Assembly: GCF_000002995.4 (NCBI RefSeq)
Contig: NW_025062478.1
Span: forward strand, 11,714,001-11,778,000
Direction of reading: 5' to 3'
Length of the DNA: 64,000 nt
Source: Brugia malayi
Lineage: Eukaryota; Nematoda; Chromadorea; Rhabditida; Onchocercidae
Shown here: positions 38,601 to 51,541 of the stretch, piece after piece
How the letters are laid out: every line of letters starts with the position of its first letter
How positions within the stretch are numbered: the stretch's first letter is position 1
Position numbers and translations under genes: made by a program
The notes under the pieces: generated by a model
What the model was told of the DNA's origin: nothing
Database searches by the model: none
What the model saw: the letters and a program-made list of their open reading frames with translations, nothing else

Positions 38601-39570
38601 AAATTATGTTTGAATCTATGAGGTTAACAACTTTTTCTTAACTGATTGACCTTCTTCATAGTTTGTTAACGAGTAATTAGATTTGATTGTAAATAAGATG
38701 AACAGTTAGATTAAGCTGATTTCGCTATCGGCAGGTTAACTTCTTAACAGAAATTGGCATTACAAATAGGTTAAGTAATTTCAAATCATTTATTTATTTA
38801 CTGATTTAAGTTGTTTTCCCTCCACAATAAAACATCAAAAGTAAGAAAATGTTCACTAATATTTGTAAATTAGCTTAGCTCTAAACATTTAGGACAAATA
38901 TTTTTCACGAATTATTTACTTACTCAATTGAACAACCAATAATCCTTCAAGCTTTAATGCGCTATAGTTGACTGTATAGCGCTGAATACGTGAACTTACG
39001 TAAGGTTCGTTTTCAAAGAGGCATTTCTACTTCACTTTATTTTTAGATGAAAACGAGAATTTCTATCAAATTCGTTAAGAAACTGGAAAACAGGATGAAT
39101 TTTGCAATTAAATTGTGGAAGTATTCGCAGAAAATTTGTCCCTTTTGAAGTTCATTCTCGATTTAATGCATTTTTCTTGATTAAAGGTATTTTATCTTTC
39201 CTTAGAAAATGTCTATCACTCGTTCCTTTTGCATTCTTCTCATCTAATCCATCCATAATCTTACATACTCTCCATTTTATTTCAGCAATTTTTATTTCAT
39301 ATTTCTCGATGGATACTTTCGCCATGTGCTTTCATGTGCAATACTGCATTTTTGCTAACTGCATGTTTCACTGCATGCATGCCTTAATGCATGCGTCTCT
39401 ATTGATTTCATTCATTTACATTTCATTACCTCACATTTCTTGTGACTTTTTTTTTCAATTTTCAGTTGACACTTACAATTAATTCTATGTTATTCAAATT
39501 TTCTTTCACTGCTTCTCCCTCCATTTCTGAGTTGATCAAAGAATTGGTTAGCTACATATTCTTTAACCTT
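35686..39570. other. Single-copy spacer of the inverted duplication
   Basis: About 3.9 kb lies between the arms and is not itself palindromic. It contains a diverged dispersed repeat (38,120-38,440), a GC-richer patch at 36,748-36,795 and a cluster of TGCATG motifs at about 39,358-39,393. The longest frame (39,102-39,482, 126 residues, Phe/Ser/His-rich) has no convincing gene features. I find no supported gene. Confidence 0.6.
38120..38440 (+). repeat. Dispersed repeat, copy B
   Basis: Same-orientation relative of 20,965-21,275. It shares AGCCAAACT, ATTCAATTCTTTTG, CGATAAACAGTTT, a TAATTTATAATCTTATTTTA-type block, TTTTTAATGTTTTGAAAAAT and GGTATACTACCTGATAGTGA-type sequence. The two copies sit on either side of the left arm, about 17 kb apart. 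Confidence 0.7.
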
Positions 39571-41089
39571 ATAAATAAAGATGATAAAAATAGAAGAAAA
39601 TGGAAATTTAATTAAGCTTAAGACAAATAAAGAAAGAAAAGGGATGGGAAATTGGCTAAATGAGGAAGCTTAAATGATTCATCGAAATACAATTGGACTG
39701 GAATGATTAGTTTTTACATCAAATTATTTTGTTATTGCAATTTATTTTGAGGTTCGCAACAATTTCTCATAAAAATTGTTTGCGCCAAAAATTTGAAATA
39801 TAAAATAGTGACAGATAAGTATTACTTGGTTAATAGCAATTATTTTGAGTGAGATTAGTTTTAGTTTGCCTTTTCTTTCTTTTTTTTAAGTGTACAAATC
39901 AATCAATTTTACTTTTCAGAAACAAATGATTTGCAACTTAATTTTACAATAAAATTTTGTAAATATTTAAGTAATATTGCATCTAAACATGAGTTAAATA
40001 GACAGTCGAGGACTGATAAGCTGATAAAACGTCTATTTTCGATTACGTTCTTCAAATAATAACGTAAATAGGTTAAATTAAAAGTTCCGATACATATCAT
40101 TTCATGAGGAAAATTTGATTATTTTAAAACGATTTATCAATTAGGGAAAAATAAGATCTGATTGTTGTATGATAAATCAGTGATAATTAGTGAACCGAAT
40201 TTATGATTTCGATCAGTTGGAGCCACAACTGAATTGCACTTATAACGTTTTTACGGTTATTACGTTTTATAAAGTCAAATTTCTTTTGGTTCCGTAAAAA
40301 TGAGTACTGCGAGCTGACTTATTAAGAGTTTTTTCTACAAGTTTCTACAAAGTGTTAATATTTCATATTTATTACCTTAAATACTTAATAATATTATTAT
40401 GTTCTCAATTAGTCCACCGTGTGTTTTTCTTATTAAATTTTCGAAATTGAAAGTAAATGACATTAAAGAAGAAAAGGAATTAAAATTGCAGAGGTATAAT
40501 CAATGTACAGTTAATTATTTTGTAATTAATTGTTTCAAAAAATCAATAAGAGCGAAAATTTTGAGTTATAAATGCTTTGGCACAGGAATTCCTTTCTTTT
40601 TTTTTTAATTAAATTTGAAAGGCTTCATGATTGATATAAAGAATTATTTATGAGAATTCATAAATCAAAATCAAGTTAACGCTAAGATTTTAATGTCGTT
40701 TCAAGTTTTTTTTTTTTTTTTTCAAGACTTTATTATTTTGTATGACAAATAAAATAAAAGCCATTGACATTTAATTCAATTCTAAGAAATGAGCAAATTA
40801 ATTGGTACAAATTTCTACATCAAAAGTTTTTGTAACACTTTTAATTTCTAATTTTAGGAAATGGATAGACTAAATCAATCAATTTCAAACCAGTTCCCTC
40901 TTACTTTAATTAGATTTCTCACTGTCCTTCCTGCCATCCATCCTAATATTTTTTATAAATTTCCTCATTTTGCTCACAGAATAATATTGTTGTGTGATAT
41001 TTCCTGCAAGTAAACAAAGCAAAAAAAAAAAATTAACAAAAATAATTTGTGGGTCGAATTTCTGTGATAGCTAAATCAATATTTCGTTA
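39571..41089. other. Non-coding inner end of right arm
   Basis: Mirror of 34,148-35,685: the 3' flank of GPCR copy 2, AT-rich, no supported gene. Confidence 0.55.
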
Positions 41090-44052
41090 TTAATTGTTGT
41101 TATTGTAATTTCTTTGAACCAATTTCATTGATTGTTTCAATTGCAAACTATCATCATTGATGCCTGAAATTGCAGTCAAATTTGAGCTAATAAAAGAGAA
41201 AAATTGTAACTTTTTCTTTGCAACCTACAAAATTATTCAAAAATATTTTCTTAAGCTTACAACAATTATTGATCGTTCTTCAATTCGCTATTATTTTTTC
41301 ATAATTCGTATTATTGATTATTTTGTCGTCTAAAATTTTATATACATATATATTTTATTTCAGCAATTGTTTACACTTCAATTTCTTCCCTATATTTTAC
41401 CATTATTTGTATTCCTACCAATAATCAATTCTTATTTATTCAGTTTCCACTTGTGTTAATTACCAAATTTGTGATTAAAATATTGTTACTTAATTAATAG
41501 TATTAGCTACAATGCATGTGCACAGTAATTCAGTTTATTAGTAATGCTTGACTTAATCACTTTTTTGAATGGAATATAATAATATTGCAAAATTAATTAA
41601 CATATTTAAAAAATAGTTATAAAATCAGTGGATACAGTTATTGTCTTGATAATTTTTTTGCTTTGAAAATTTAAGATTTACTTTTCCCAAACTTACTTAC
41701 TTCCAATTCGTCGCATACTATCACCAATTTGTAGGAAACTTGCAGAAAATCGACTAACTTTTCGTTGAGTTAATTGAAATAAACGCGCACGAAAATGCCT
41801 GCTCGTTAAGCAGAATAAAATGAAATTGCAAGCTTTATCAATTATTACCAATGTACTGAAACAATGTTTTCAAAATTTGCAATTTTAATTAGCTTCATAA
41901 ATAATTAAATTTGGGCATTAATTATTATTATTATTTTTTTTTTTTTTTTTTTGCAATATTATGAATGTTAATTTAACACTTTACATGCGACAATAATGTC
42001 ACATTAATTGTAATCTAACATGTGCTTGTGAATAATAATAAAAATATTAATGTGTTATTAGTTTTTGTAAAAATATATTTAAAAGCTATGTAAAATAAAT
42101 TTTTACAGAAAACAGATTTTCAGCAGTTTAATTTTTTTCATTTTTTTTTTCATCTTTTTTCTTCTAGATGGAGGAAAATGAAAATAATTAGCAAAAATAA
42201 ATTTGTTTTTACCCTTTCTTTTATTAGGATTTTAGAGCAAGAGAGAAAGAAATTTTTTCTTAACGAAATTCAAAAAAAAAAAGACAAACTTTCCAAGAAG
42301 TGTAAAATTATAATTTAGTTTCTTTTTACGAGCTAAATTGACCAAATGTATTACAGCTGATGGACCATTTAAGATAATAAATGTTGTAACAATCAATGTA
42401 ACCATTAATGTGACACGATGTTCCATCTTTAGATACTGTAAACTGCGCTTCTTCTTTGGTAAACTAAAAAGTGAAATTTGTAAATAATTTTGTTAATGTT
42501 TTATAATTAACCTTTAAAAAAAAAAAAAAAAAATCTGGTAATTTAAATTTGATTAAAGCTAAAACTATTATAACCTACATACTAATAATCTGTATGTCTG
42601 GCATGCACATCTTTTATTGACAACTCATTTGACTAATTGACTTTATTTTGCAATTTCAGTTTCAATTACCGAAATTTTATCAAATGCGTCAACAAACTGA
42701 ATGAATTTTGAACACTAAATATCATCAAAAAATTTCACTACTTTTAAATTTTAAAACTTCAAATTTCTTAAATTCCTTCAACCATAGACAAACACTAATG
42801 GATGTTACCGTAATTGTTATTATTGTAATTGAACAAAAAGTAAATAATGAAAATAAATAGTAGTATTTACCGTCGTTGATTGGTAGAAACGAGTAATAAG
42901 TCACGACGATTACGCAGTATACAAAGTAATAAAATGTTTAGGAAGGATAATAGAAATATGGGTAGAATGATTGTTGTGACAGCATTTACTGTCACACTGA
43001 TATCAATGAAATTACGATATGTTGCAGAGTAAGGATTTGTTCGATTCCAGAACCAACGTCTGAATTTAGGACAATTCACTAAATGAATTAATTAAACTGA
43101 AAAATTAAAATTCTGCTACCGTTACTTTTACTAATAATCAATGACAAACCCATCATTATTGATCGGAATGCATCTCGAATAGATCTGAGTTCGGTGACAA
43201 TAATTACGCATAAAGCATTTGTACTGGAAATGCTGATAAAAGTTGACAATTCCAGTGACTGTTACGATTACGACAATTAGCAACGGTGTGCGGTATTTAT
43301 TGCAATCAGTTTTAGCATGCAATGGTCTTCTAATACCAATTAAGCGATCCGCGCATACAGCTACTACTAACCTGAAAATTGAGGTAAGTTAAGTTTACAA
43401 TTTCAAATGTTTCTAATTTGGAAGCAAAGATTCACTGATTGCAAACTGTCTGGCAAATCAGAAAAATGAAATAACAAACCAAATGGCAGCACTGGAAACC
43501 CAATTAGTTAAAGATAATAAGTGAATTTTAATATGAAAATAGATGTAACGATAAATATAATTAGACGTAAACATCGGATAAGTGGCCAAAATATTGGGTA
43601 GAAGAAGTAACAGAAATATAATATCAGCTAGTGCTAAGGCCGACAAAAAGATATTTGATCTGAAATAATATCAGAGAATATTTGGTAAAATTTCAAATTA
43701 GATTTCCAACTTTCACATTTGAGTAGAAAAAAAAATTTCTATTTGCTATCACAAATACTCGTTTTAATTTTGAATCCTAACTTCTGATTTATTTATATTC
43801 ACATGTATGCCTAATTAATCAAAAATTGCTATCATAGAAATAATATTTTGCAAATTGTTGATAATAGAAGAGCATGTATGACCTGCTCCGCATAGAACGA
43901 TTAAGTAGAACAGTAAGATTTAGTACATTTCCGGTAATGCCAAGTATTACGATACACGGATACAGGAATCGTTGCAGATATTTTTCCAATTCATTTCCGT
44001 GTAATCGCATTTGTTGATTTGTTAAACAAATATTTGTCGCATTGTTTGACAT
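41090..44052 (-). CDS. Rhodopsin-type peptide GPCR, FRPR/DMSR-like, copy 2
   Basis: Reverse-strand twin of the gene at 31,196-34,147, convergent with it across the spacer. Exons from 5' to 3' on the minus strand: 44052-43883, 43659-43480, 43371-43150, 43059-42871, 42463-42290, 41855-41701 and 41163-41090, totalling about 387 residues. The exon translations I compared are identical to copy 1, including the ADRL replacement of DRY, the WNRTNPYS motif and the TM7 DKACNF motif. Introns differ by small indels, for example a longer poly-A/T tract before exon 5. All splice sites and phases are kept, so both copies look functional. This copy lies about 4.8 kb downstream of kaptin on the same strand, which suggests it is the ancestral position. 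Confidence 0.85.
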
Positions 44053-46038
44053 ATCTAAAAGTCAGAAAAAAGAATGAAAATATAAAACAAAGAATTATTT
44101 ATCAAAAGACAAAGAAACGAATGATAAAAGCTCATTTCTTTCTGCTAATTTTAAATATTTAAAAAATATTTCTCTTCACAATATTAAATAAATAGCAATC
44201 AATAGCTAACTTTATGGATGGATATTATTTTCATTTGAATTAAACCATCAATTTTGGAATAAGCTTATGCTTTCCCAAAAAGAAACCAAAAAATGGCATT
44301 CAAGTAGGAATCGGAAAAAGGAAAAAATTATCGAAAAAAAAAAGTTGAATTCAAATTAAATCTATATTAACTAATTTTAACATAAGAATTGAGTAAACGA
44401 AAAATATAATACAAAATTTATTTCACTTAGAATACAATCTGATTCTTTTCTTCATTTTCGTAGAAAAACTTTCCGAAATTTTCATTTGTCTTTCAAATTG
44501 TCATAAAACCAAACGTTTCTTAAGGAAAAATTTACTGCTAATTAAGCCAAATTCATCGCATTATGTTTCAATTAATTTAATGGTTTTGTTTTTTTTTTTT
44601 TTTTTTTGGTATTTCATCTGCTTTTGTTGACAAAAACAATTTACTTCAACATTTATCTAAATAAAAAAGTTTATAGAAAATGGATCACTCATATCTTTGG
44701 AACAAATTCAAAAGCTTAATTAAATATTATTATATTAATAGTGGATGACAGTTCTATTAATAAATCAAATTTTTTTGCAATATTTTTTTTATTTAATTTA
44801 GAGCTTTTTAAAGCAAATTTCATTATGTCATAATGAGCAAAAAATAGATATATTATTTATTGCTTATGGAATTTAACAAAAAAATTTTTTTTTCTTGAAA
44901 TAATTCTTTGAAATTATTTCACTAAATTTTATTTTTTAATTCCTTTCAAATACAATAGCTACTGCTAGAAAACACACTTTATTTTGAAAGAAGTTTGAGT
45001 AAGCTGAAAAAACAATTTAAAAATAAGTGAAATCTATACGAACAGACAATTTAATAATATGTTGTCTTCTAAATTATTTGTTAAGATTCTAATCGTAGAA
45101 ACAAAATGGATAAAACAAAAACTTTCTCAGTGAAAAAATTTGCAGAAAAGATAAAAATCAGAAATGGATAACAATTGTTTATCGCATTGATAATGGTATG
45201 ATTACTCAATCGTATTTGTATTATCAAAGATGGAAAATAAACAGAGAATGCAACAAAATTCATATTTATAAGAAAATGTATTTGCATTGATTTTATGTAT
45301 ACAATTCCATGATTTTATAAAAATTCAAAAAAAAAAAGGGAAATGAAAATGGAAAAAAAAAATTTTTAGATAAATTTTTTCCAGTTCTTAAATTCTTACT
45401 TATTATACTTTTACATTTTGCATTTTAAAGTCGGATGAAAGTAAAACATTCAGTGAAAAATGTCAAACTTTTTTTGAAACGAATGAAAAAGATTATTGTG
45501 ACGGAATGTTTTCTTTAAAAAATCGCTATTTTCAATTTCTCATTGTTACAATTGAATCATTAAAATTAATTCTACTACTTTCTGTTTAATTCTACAATTG
45601 AATGTTAAATAGTTTTTTGCAATAACAATCGAAACATTTCAATTAATTTACCTTATTCGTTTCATTAGCAAATGGTATAACAGTTGTTAGTATCGGATAA
45701 GGTAGCACACAAATGCAAATATCTCTGGGAATTATCATAAACATATCTCAAAGATTAATCCTATCTTAGCTTTAAATCTTTGTGAAATCATTTCACTCAT
45801 TTAGAATAATCCAAAATTTCAAATTTAACAAAAGCCAATTCAAAATTAATCAAATCAAGAAGAAAAAAAGCTAATTTAAACTCAAAGTCATCCATTTTTC
45901 TCTTCCATAGATCCTTTCTTTTTTTCTTTTTCATTTTTTTGAAGAACTAAATTGCATTTAAAACGATTGACATCAAATAATGTGTTAATAGTTCATCAAA
46001 CTTAATGATATTTCCGGAAAATAAACAAGCAAAGAAAT

Positions 46039-46083
<45 letters not shown>

Positions 46084-48198
46084 AAAAAAAGAAATGACTG
46101 AAAAAAAAAAAAAACTTTTTTTGATGTTTTTCTCTTGCTGGCAAATATTTTTGTCATTTTTCGCTAACCTAAAAAGTAACTTGAAGAAATATTTGTACAT
46201 AATTAGATTTCTTTTAATATATTCCATTTCATATGAGTAAATTAAAAATTTTTGCACAAATATTCAAAACTATTAATTAAATTGCCAATCAATTATATGA
46301 AGTTATTAATGTCAAATATATTAAATATGTGAAAAACGTTGATTAACTATGTCAGATGTATCACAGCAAATACAATTTTCAATTTGTTTCCGAAAAGTTT
46401 GCAATGTAATTAATCTTCGAACTGTTATAGTGAAATGGAAATTATAAATTGTAAGTAAATGTATGAGATGCTGTGCACTTGCAAATTTTCAACTTTCACT
46501 AATTAATATTATTCAGTTATTGAGCTAACCGAAAAAATTTAGAGAGAAAACGAATGATTTGAATATTGCATTTCTCAAGGACTAAGGAAATTAATTCTTA
46601 AAATTATTCAAATAATAATTTTCTTTTGTTCAATGCATCATTACAAACAAATTACTTCAAACTTTTAACTTTCAATTTCAATTCTTTCCTTTCAAACTAT
46701 TCCATTTTCTCGTCGCATATCTTTTTTAATTAGTAATAGTTACTCGCATGCAGCGATCTCTTTTTTCTTCAATGAAAGGGAGAAAAAAAAAATAAATCTT
46801 CCAGATGGGACTTTAATGAGGGGAAAAAGGATGTGAAATCGATATTTTCGGTATATCAGGAAAAACGGAAACATTCCTATTCCTTCCGTCTGTTTTATTG
46901 TGCTGAAGCAATATTCAGTTGATTTTATTTTTTGAAAAACTTTTAGCCATAAAATTTTGCCCATTTTGCCACAATTTCCTTTCATTCCTATTGGCTTAGT
47001 TTAATGTTAAAGAAAAGGAAGAAGCGGAAATTTCCTAGAAGAATAATTAATTAATTTTACGAAGACAAAAAGACTTTGTTTATTCAAAATAAAAGAAAAA
47101 TTGGCGAAAAAGCAATGAATATAATTTCAATTCAAAATTATTAAAGTTTATATTTACTGAGTTTTTTGTTTTTAAATTTTTTAAATCTTTCAATGAATTT
47201 GATACTAACTTTCTTAAAAGACTTTTAATTCAGCTAATCCAATGCCACGAAATTTTTATGTAATCAAAATGGTAACAATATGAATTTCTTCAAAAGTATT
47301 ACCATATTCTTTCAGGAAATCTCGTTACATGCACTTTTTGTTAGTTATTGAGTTTTTAATTTAAGTTATATTATATTTAACAAATTCCTCATATAAATGC
47401 TTTTCAGATTTTCTTTTTTTGTTATTTGTTATGCTCGTTTTATGTCACAAAATTTCACTTTTATTTAATCTCTATTTTTTTTTTAAATAGTACTTAAATT
47501 TTTTTTTTTGACCATGAATGAGTCACAAATCTTGGCTACCATTGGGTCCTAATTTTGCACGAAAACTTCGTTTAATGAATTTTGTCTGATTAAATGATCC
47601 TAAATGATTTCTTTTGTCAAATGAAAAAATGAATATTTGTTTGGCTAAATTGGGCTGAAATAACAAATAAATTGGGACTAACGATTAAACGAAATTTGCA
47701 AACAAAGCGTATAAATTTCATCTTATCGTTTAAAATAAATTGTAAGTCTTTTGATAAAGCAGTAACTTTTGAAAATTAAGCAATGTGAGCATGAAAAAAT
47801 TCTTTTGAAAAAAATTTTCACATAGAAGTTTTTTTTATAGCTCTGTGAATGATATAACTGATAATTTGTAGAAAACATATTAGCACATTAAAAATTTTTG
47901 AGACTTTAAATTTAAAACAAATTAAACTTGAATTATTATATGAGAAATATATAAAACAAGTCAGTATTATTAGTATCATCAATGAATTCAAGTTAATTAT
48001 TAGTGCCATAAAGAATTGAAAAATTTTTATGATAATATTATCTCACCTATATTATATAATTATTTTTTTTTTCCCAATTTCTGTATTACCTTCTGAATTT
48101 CTTCCAACAAACTAGTATAAATATATCGCATGAAATAAAAATATCACTGTGCCAGTGAAACATGATAGAATTCTATAAGTATTAGTGTAGCTCGATAA
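44053..48198. other. Non-coding part of right arm
   Basis: Mirror of 27,050-31,195. It contains a (GA)n microsatellite at about 46,042-46,081 that is visibly longer than its counterpart at 29,177-29,202, and a poly-T run near 44,590. No supported gene. Confidence 0.55.
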
Positions 48199-48387
48199 TT
48201 ACTGAATGTTCATCCAGATACAAATATCCGGAAAATCAAACCGTACCGTACATATCAGGGAAATACCGTCCGTATCTTTGTGATTATGAATGATACGATT
48301 CGTTCGATCTTGCATAATGTTTATTCCACTTCGGTGATAATTGCATAAATAAGGTCTAAAAGGAACACTATTTTGCATTACTGACAT
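48199..48387 (-). CDS. Small conserved frame, copy 2, unknown
   Basis: Twin of 26,861-27,049 with one visible amino-acid difference (Val in ICTVRF). It lies about 490 bp downstream of the kaptin stop on the same strand, with an acceptor-like CAG (TTCACCAG) just upstream of its ATG. It could be a third small cistron of the kaptin operon or just kaptin 3' sequence. Confidence 0.25.
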   Translation of the reverse strand: MSVMQNSVPFRPYLCNYHRSGINIMQDRTNRIIHNHKDTDGISLICTVRFDFPDICIWMNIQ

Positions 48388-48872
48388 GTTAGCAACAGTG
48401 TCCTGGTGAATCAGGAATGAATGGAAAGTGGGAAAAACTCAAATTAAATAATTTGAATAATGGACTGATGATTTTTCAGGACTTCATTTCTTTTTCTAAA
48501 ATTCAATATTCGATTAACTGTCCGACTTTTTGACTCATATTTTAAACTTCTTTACTCTTGAAGATTTGCAATACTGTCAACAAAGAGTTTCAAATGACTG
48601 AAATTTTTTATATTACATTAAATTCTTATGTTGTTAAGTATTGAAATTCAAAATTAAAAATGTAGCACACGCAAAAAATAAGTAGATTACAAAAAGAATT
48701 CGGAACAGAGTTTTGGATGATTAAATTTTGCTTACAACACTTCAGGATAATTAAGAGATCAACCTAACGATCTCAAAATTATCCGGAAAATCGTAACTAT
48801 AAAAAGAATTTATCTGTCAAATAAAATCGATAACTACATTAACACAATATAAATGAAATGAAGCAATAAAAA

Positions 48873-51180
48873 TCAATAAACGATGGCAGTTTTATCGTTC
48901 TGCCTCTGGCATTCAACAGTATGCAAACCACTGGTTGTTAAAACTGCTAACTTATCATCTCTGAGAAAAATCATTGATATCACTGACACATGCATTTCAA
49001 TAACTGAGTAGGGAGCTGCATAATTATCATCTGATAACAAATCTGCTCGTTTATATATCAAAATGACCTAAATGAAATCAATAAATGGTTTGAAATTAAA
49101 ATTGGTTTATTTTTGAAAAAAAAAATAGTAGGAAAATCAAAATTGAAATCTCTAACCATCGAAACGCTAAAAATATAATCAATTTCAAATATGCAAAAAG
49201 TAAATAATGATATGCAAAGAACGGAGTATTACAATACTCATCACAGTTATGTATGGTTCATCGAATTACAGAAGTAAACTTAAGAAGCCATTTCAATTTA
49301 CGAGACTATTTAATTTTTCCAAAAGAACAGCCCAACTTAAAATTTTGTTAGCTCGAAAATTTCAAAGTAGAACTTACTCCACCATATGTTCCAATTGCAA
49401 TCAACTGATGACCGGATGCAGAACATACAACAGCATCATGGCCACGTGTATCCTCCAATACCGTCATTCTTTTCCACTCAAAATGACTTTTATCCGGAGA
49501 TAGAAATAGCATCCATACGGCTGCTGGTCCTAACGTTGAAGATACTAGCACCGAAATTTTATCCTCTCGTCCAATGTGTTGCAAAATTAGCAGAACTGAT
49601 ATGGCACCAGAAAATTTCAATTTACTCCTGCAAATCGTCCCAAAAAATAATCGAAAATGAAATTAATCTTGCAATAAAGGAGTAATAAATTATCTCCAGG
49701 AAAAAGATAAATAGTAAAAGAATAATTAAGTTAATAGAAAATAATAAATACCTGTCCTCTATAAAATTTGTTCGCATCGATAATGCTGTTACAATCACAT
49801 AACCTGTATCAAAACCAAGTACAGACCATCGATATGTTGATGTTTGAAGACAATTTGATCTGCAAATGGAAATGATAAAATTGCAAAACATTATCTTCAA
49901 CATTATTTATTTTAATTGCTCCTATCATTGCTGATAGCAAAACTGCAATATAACACCTTCAATATCATTTATATTACGATTATGAATTAGTATTATATTA
50001 CGAATAATCGTACTGTTATCTAAGAAATCGAAAATAAATAAATGACCTAATAGCAGAACCTGGTAGATCACCCAAATCAAGTCCTGGATAAATGTCACCA
50101 ACTGAATCAATCTCTTCTACTTCAAGTGATACGGGCTGAAATTTCAACTTCTTCAAGTAAAACTCATAAAATCGGAAATAAATGCTAATTTGTTATTTTA
50201 TTCATTAAAATCTAAATAAAAAAGTTATTCATTGAAACCTGGACAACAAATAAACGAGCAGCACGTGAAGCGGTAAATATAAGCCAGCAGTGGCGATTAT
50301 TAGCAACCGCTGCCTCAGCTGTTATTCGAGTATACGAAGGAACATTATCAAGTTCCAATTTATAACCTGAAAAAGAAAAAAAAAAAACATCTAAAAAGTA
50401 ACAGTAATCGTAGATAATGTTTAGATCCAAACCAAAGAATGACAAATAAAAATAATAAATCTAAAAAATTTTTAATTCAAAAAAATCTGAGAATACAATA
50501 TGATTTGTAATCGATAACTTACTTAAACTGAATTTACAATCGGCTGTTATTTTGAACATTGCAGCAAAATAACGTTTTGGTAGCCAAAACTGATCAAATA
50601 ATACCCAACTACAAAGAAAATTTGATTTTAATATAAGAACATAATAAAAAAGCAAAACGAAAATTTTTTTGCTAAGTAAGTATTTACTCTTTTTTTGACA
50701 AATAATAATAATTTAAAAATGATCTAAAAATATTAAGAAATTGAAAGAAAAGCAAACCATGTAACAAGAACTGCTACATCATCACTGCCACTTTGTTTTG
50801 TATAATCAGATGCAACAATTTCCAAATTTTCACCATTATCTAGATTTTCGTTGAATAATACAACTAAATCTGTTGGTTCTGTGTCATTTGTCCAATGTAC
50901 TTTTCCGGACAATGTAACACAAATAACGTTATGCTCTAGAAAATTCTCAATTTAAAACAAAAGAAAAGATCAGTAACACTGCAGAAATTAGAAAGAAATA
51001 ATTATTTAACAGTTTGCAAGGAAGCGTATATCTTTTATATCTTTTTCGTAGGAAGATAAAGTGTAACACTTTAAGGAAAATTTAGTGAGTAGTCAATTTC
51101 TTCGAATCACCTGATAATTGGTGCAAACTATACGTATTGCAATATAAAAGAGGAATAAAGCTCCGCTCCTTCCACTTCAT
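48873..51180 (-). CDS. KPTN: Kaptin homologue (KICSTOR complex subunit)
   Basis: Eight exons on the minus strand: 51180-51111, 50935-50758, 50608-50523, 50366-50239, 50135-50047, 49859-49752, 49627-49378 and 49067-48873. They join in frame to 367 residues (human KPTN is somewhat over 400). Segments that align by eye with human kaptin include NTYSLHQLSEHNVICVTLSG, the DYTKQSGSDDVAVLVT region, WSVLGFDTGYVIVTALS, SVLVSSTLGPAAVW, IGTYGGVILIYKRAD and DDKLAVLTTSGLHTVE. In mammals kaptin works with ITFG2, KICS2 and SZT2 in KICSTOR, which anchors GATOR1 on lysosomes and restrains mTORC1 when amino acids are low. The fold is expected to be beta-propeller-like. The gene lies 362 bp downstream of another minus-strand gene, with a candidate trans-splice acceptor at 51,240. 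Its last exon is the outer breakpoint of the inverted duplication. Confidence 0.82.
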
Positions 51181-51260
51181 TTTTATTGCTTTTAATTCAC
51201 TTTTCTCTATTTGTTTAAATGATATTCCTGGTACGCGACCTGAAATTTTCTTTGCTAAAC
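51181..51260 (-). promoter_or_regulatory. Candidate trans-splice acceptor and leader of kaptin
   Basis: On the minus strand AAATTTCAG ends at 51,240, leaving about 59 nt before the ATG at 51,180. The acceptor lies about 300 nt after the stop of the upstream gene, a spacing typical of nematode operons, where downstream cistrons receive a spliced leader. The frame is also open through this leader, so a cis-spliced fusion cannot be fully ruled out. Confidence 0.45.
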
Positions 51261-51541
51261 TTTTTTCTCGGTTAAAAAAAAAAAAAAAAAAACCTAATTT
51301 CGGAAATGTCTGCAAAAAAAAAAAATCTTTATATTTGCATTATTAATAGACAACATTCATTTTTAAATATAATATTTATCAATGAAAGAAAAAACTTACT
51401 GAAATACAGGGAATTACTAGCAGTTCAATTATTATAAATAAAAACAACCTTGAAATTTCAGTATTTAGGACTAATGTATTGCAGCAGTACTTTTCAAAAA
51501 CTTAAAATATTTCATATTCTTAAAATATTCTGGAAGTTTAA

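Larger units (their letters stand above)
39571..48945 (-). repeat. Right arm of the large inverted duplication
   Basis: Reverse complement of 26,335-35,685. The inner edge lies at CTTTATTTATAA (left arm) and its complement at about 39,571. The outer edge runs into the last exon of the intact kaptin gene, so this arm is in its natural context. Near the outer end it carries about 42 bp (about 48,780-48,822) that the left arm lacks. Confidence 0.95.

Noticed and set aside
39102..39482. 126-residue plus-strand frame in the spacer
   Set aside because: Skewed Phe/Ser/His/Ile composition, no family features, no acceptor or leader, and present only once. Probably a chance frame.
26335..48945. Palindrome as a pure assembly mirror artefact
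   Set aside because: The arms differ by indels and substitutions, and only one arm joins a full kaptin gene. This argues against a simple mirrored contig, although misjoined haplotypes remain to be excluded with long reads.
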